Positions 19,294 through 19,808 of a stretch of DNA of 19,808 nt are shown here, piece by piece (position 1 is the stretch's first letter; every line of letters starts with the position of its first letter). The translations under genes and the position numbers were made by a program. The DNA is from Beroe ovata (taxonomy: Eukaryota; Ctenophora; Nuda; Beroida; Beroidae): assembly GCA_946803715.1 (NCBI GenBank), contig CAMPET010000134.1, positions 34,750-54,557 on the forward strand. The letters are read 5' to 3'. Below the pieces are notes generated by a model. The model saw only the letters and a program-made list of their open reading frames with translations, was not told where the DNA came from and did not search any database.

Positions 19294-19709
19294 CACGTGA
19301 CGTAATCAATGGATGGACATATGAGGATGAACATAAGCCTCATAGATAACTGCACAGACAAACAAAAACACACACAGACACACACACACATGCATACACG
19401 CATACCCACACTTCGTCACTCAGGTATCATATACTGCAATCACTCTTATCATCTTTTGATAAATGCATGAGAGGTTGCATGCGTTTCGATATCAAATTAG
19501 ATAGAACTGCGTGTAGAACGATGCGTAGAACTTATCGAGTATTATAAGCTGTTGTCGGAGTAAACCAAGTGTCAACGTGTGTCACAATATAGTAATCACA
19601 GTGTGTCACCGGTGTCACACTCATCATATCACAGTGTGACACATTTCCCACCACGTTCTGGCAATCATGTGTAAAACATCCAATATTGGTAATAAGTTGT
19701 GGTCATAAT

Positions 19710-19808
19710 TTGTGTGTGCGTGTGAGTGTGTGTGTGTGTGTGTACTGTGTGTGTGTGTGTTTGTGAGTGTGTGTGTGTGTGTGTGTGTCTGTGTGTGTGT
19801 TTCTGTGT
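19710..19808. repeat. (TG)n microsatellite at window edge
   Basis: A nearly pure TG tract with occasional interruptions (TGAGTG, TACTG, TTTG, TCTG) continues to the last base of the window. Confidence 0.93.

Larger units (their letters stand above)
18780..19808 (-). other. Upstream adenylyl cyclase intron, no exon seen
   Basis: This stretch follows the TTCTCCCCAG acceptor at 18780. I looked on the minus strand for the linker and start of C1a and saw nothing convincing, so the next exon probably lies beyond the window. It contains a GGTTAGGGGTGAGG-rich minisatellite-like run (about 18800-18885), a strong hairpin at 19229-19275, short TG/CA tracts (about 19119-19138 and 19363-19400), GTGTCAC-rich inverted words (19570-19642) and a long TG repeat at the right edge. 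Confidence 0.7.

Overview
This is a stretch of animal (eukaryotic) genomic DNA, about 19.8 kb. It holds four genes on the minus strand and one small gene on the plus strand. Coding sequence is split by many short GT-AG introns, intergenic DNA is AT-rich, and CA/TG microsatellites are frequent, two of them interrupted by a single unresolved N (6627 and 14393). RAF with a BRAF-type N-terminal region, a 12-TM-class adenylyl cyclase and a fungal-type cytosine deaminase side by side suggest an early-branching metazoan. A sponge is my best guess, but the window cannot prove it.

Layout from left to right. (1) 702-1539, minus: the 5' exons of EFL1, the cytoplasmic ribosome-maturation GTPase; the rest lies off the left edge. 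(2) 1899-2348, minus: a complete, apparently intronless cytosine deaminase of the yeast Fcy1 type. (3) 3650-9201, minus: a complete RAF kinase rebuilt from eight exons. All phases agree and the 1845 nt give 614 residues: BRS region, Ras-binding domain, C1 zinc finger, 14-3-3 site, kinase domain and C-terminal 14-3-3 site. (4) 7876-8597, plus: a three-exon gene for a predicted secreted cysteine-rich protein of 125 residues, lying inside the 2.2-kb first intron of RAF on the opposite strand. (5) 10578-18779, minus: sixteen 3' exons of a membrane adenylyl cyclase closest by eye to the vertebrate AC2/4/7 group. They run from the middle of C1a through C1b, the second six-helix membrane block and C2 to the stop codon; the first membrane block lies off the right edge.

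RAF and the adenylyl cyclase are neighbours in the same direction, with 1.4 kb of intergenic DNA between them. They act in separate signalling branches (Ras-MAPK and cAMP) that cross-talk in animals; nothing here shows co-regulation. EFL1 and the deaminase are unrelated housekeeping or metabolic genes.

The most notable signals are: the nested secreted-protein gene; two tiny introns (87 nt in EFL1, 99 nt in RAF) that are multiples of three, free of in-frame stops and inside conserved domains; an intronic array of sixteen exact-period 24-bp units carrying X-box/RFX-like motifs, open in frame with the upstream cyclase exon; a 108/109-bp inverted-repeat element with a 9-10 bp target duplication; and a fungal-type cytosine deaminase in an animal context. 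I found no new multi-gene system.
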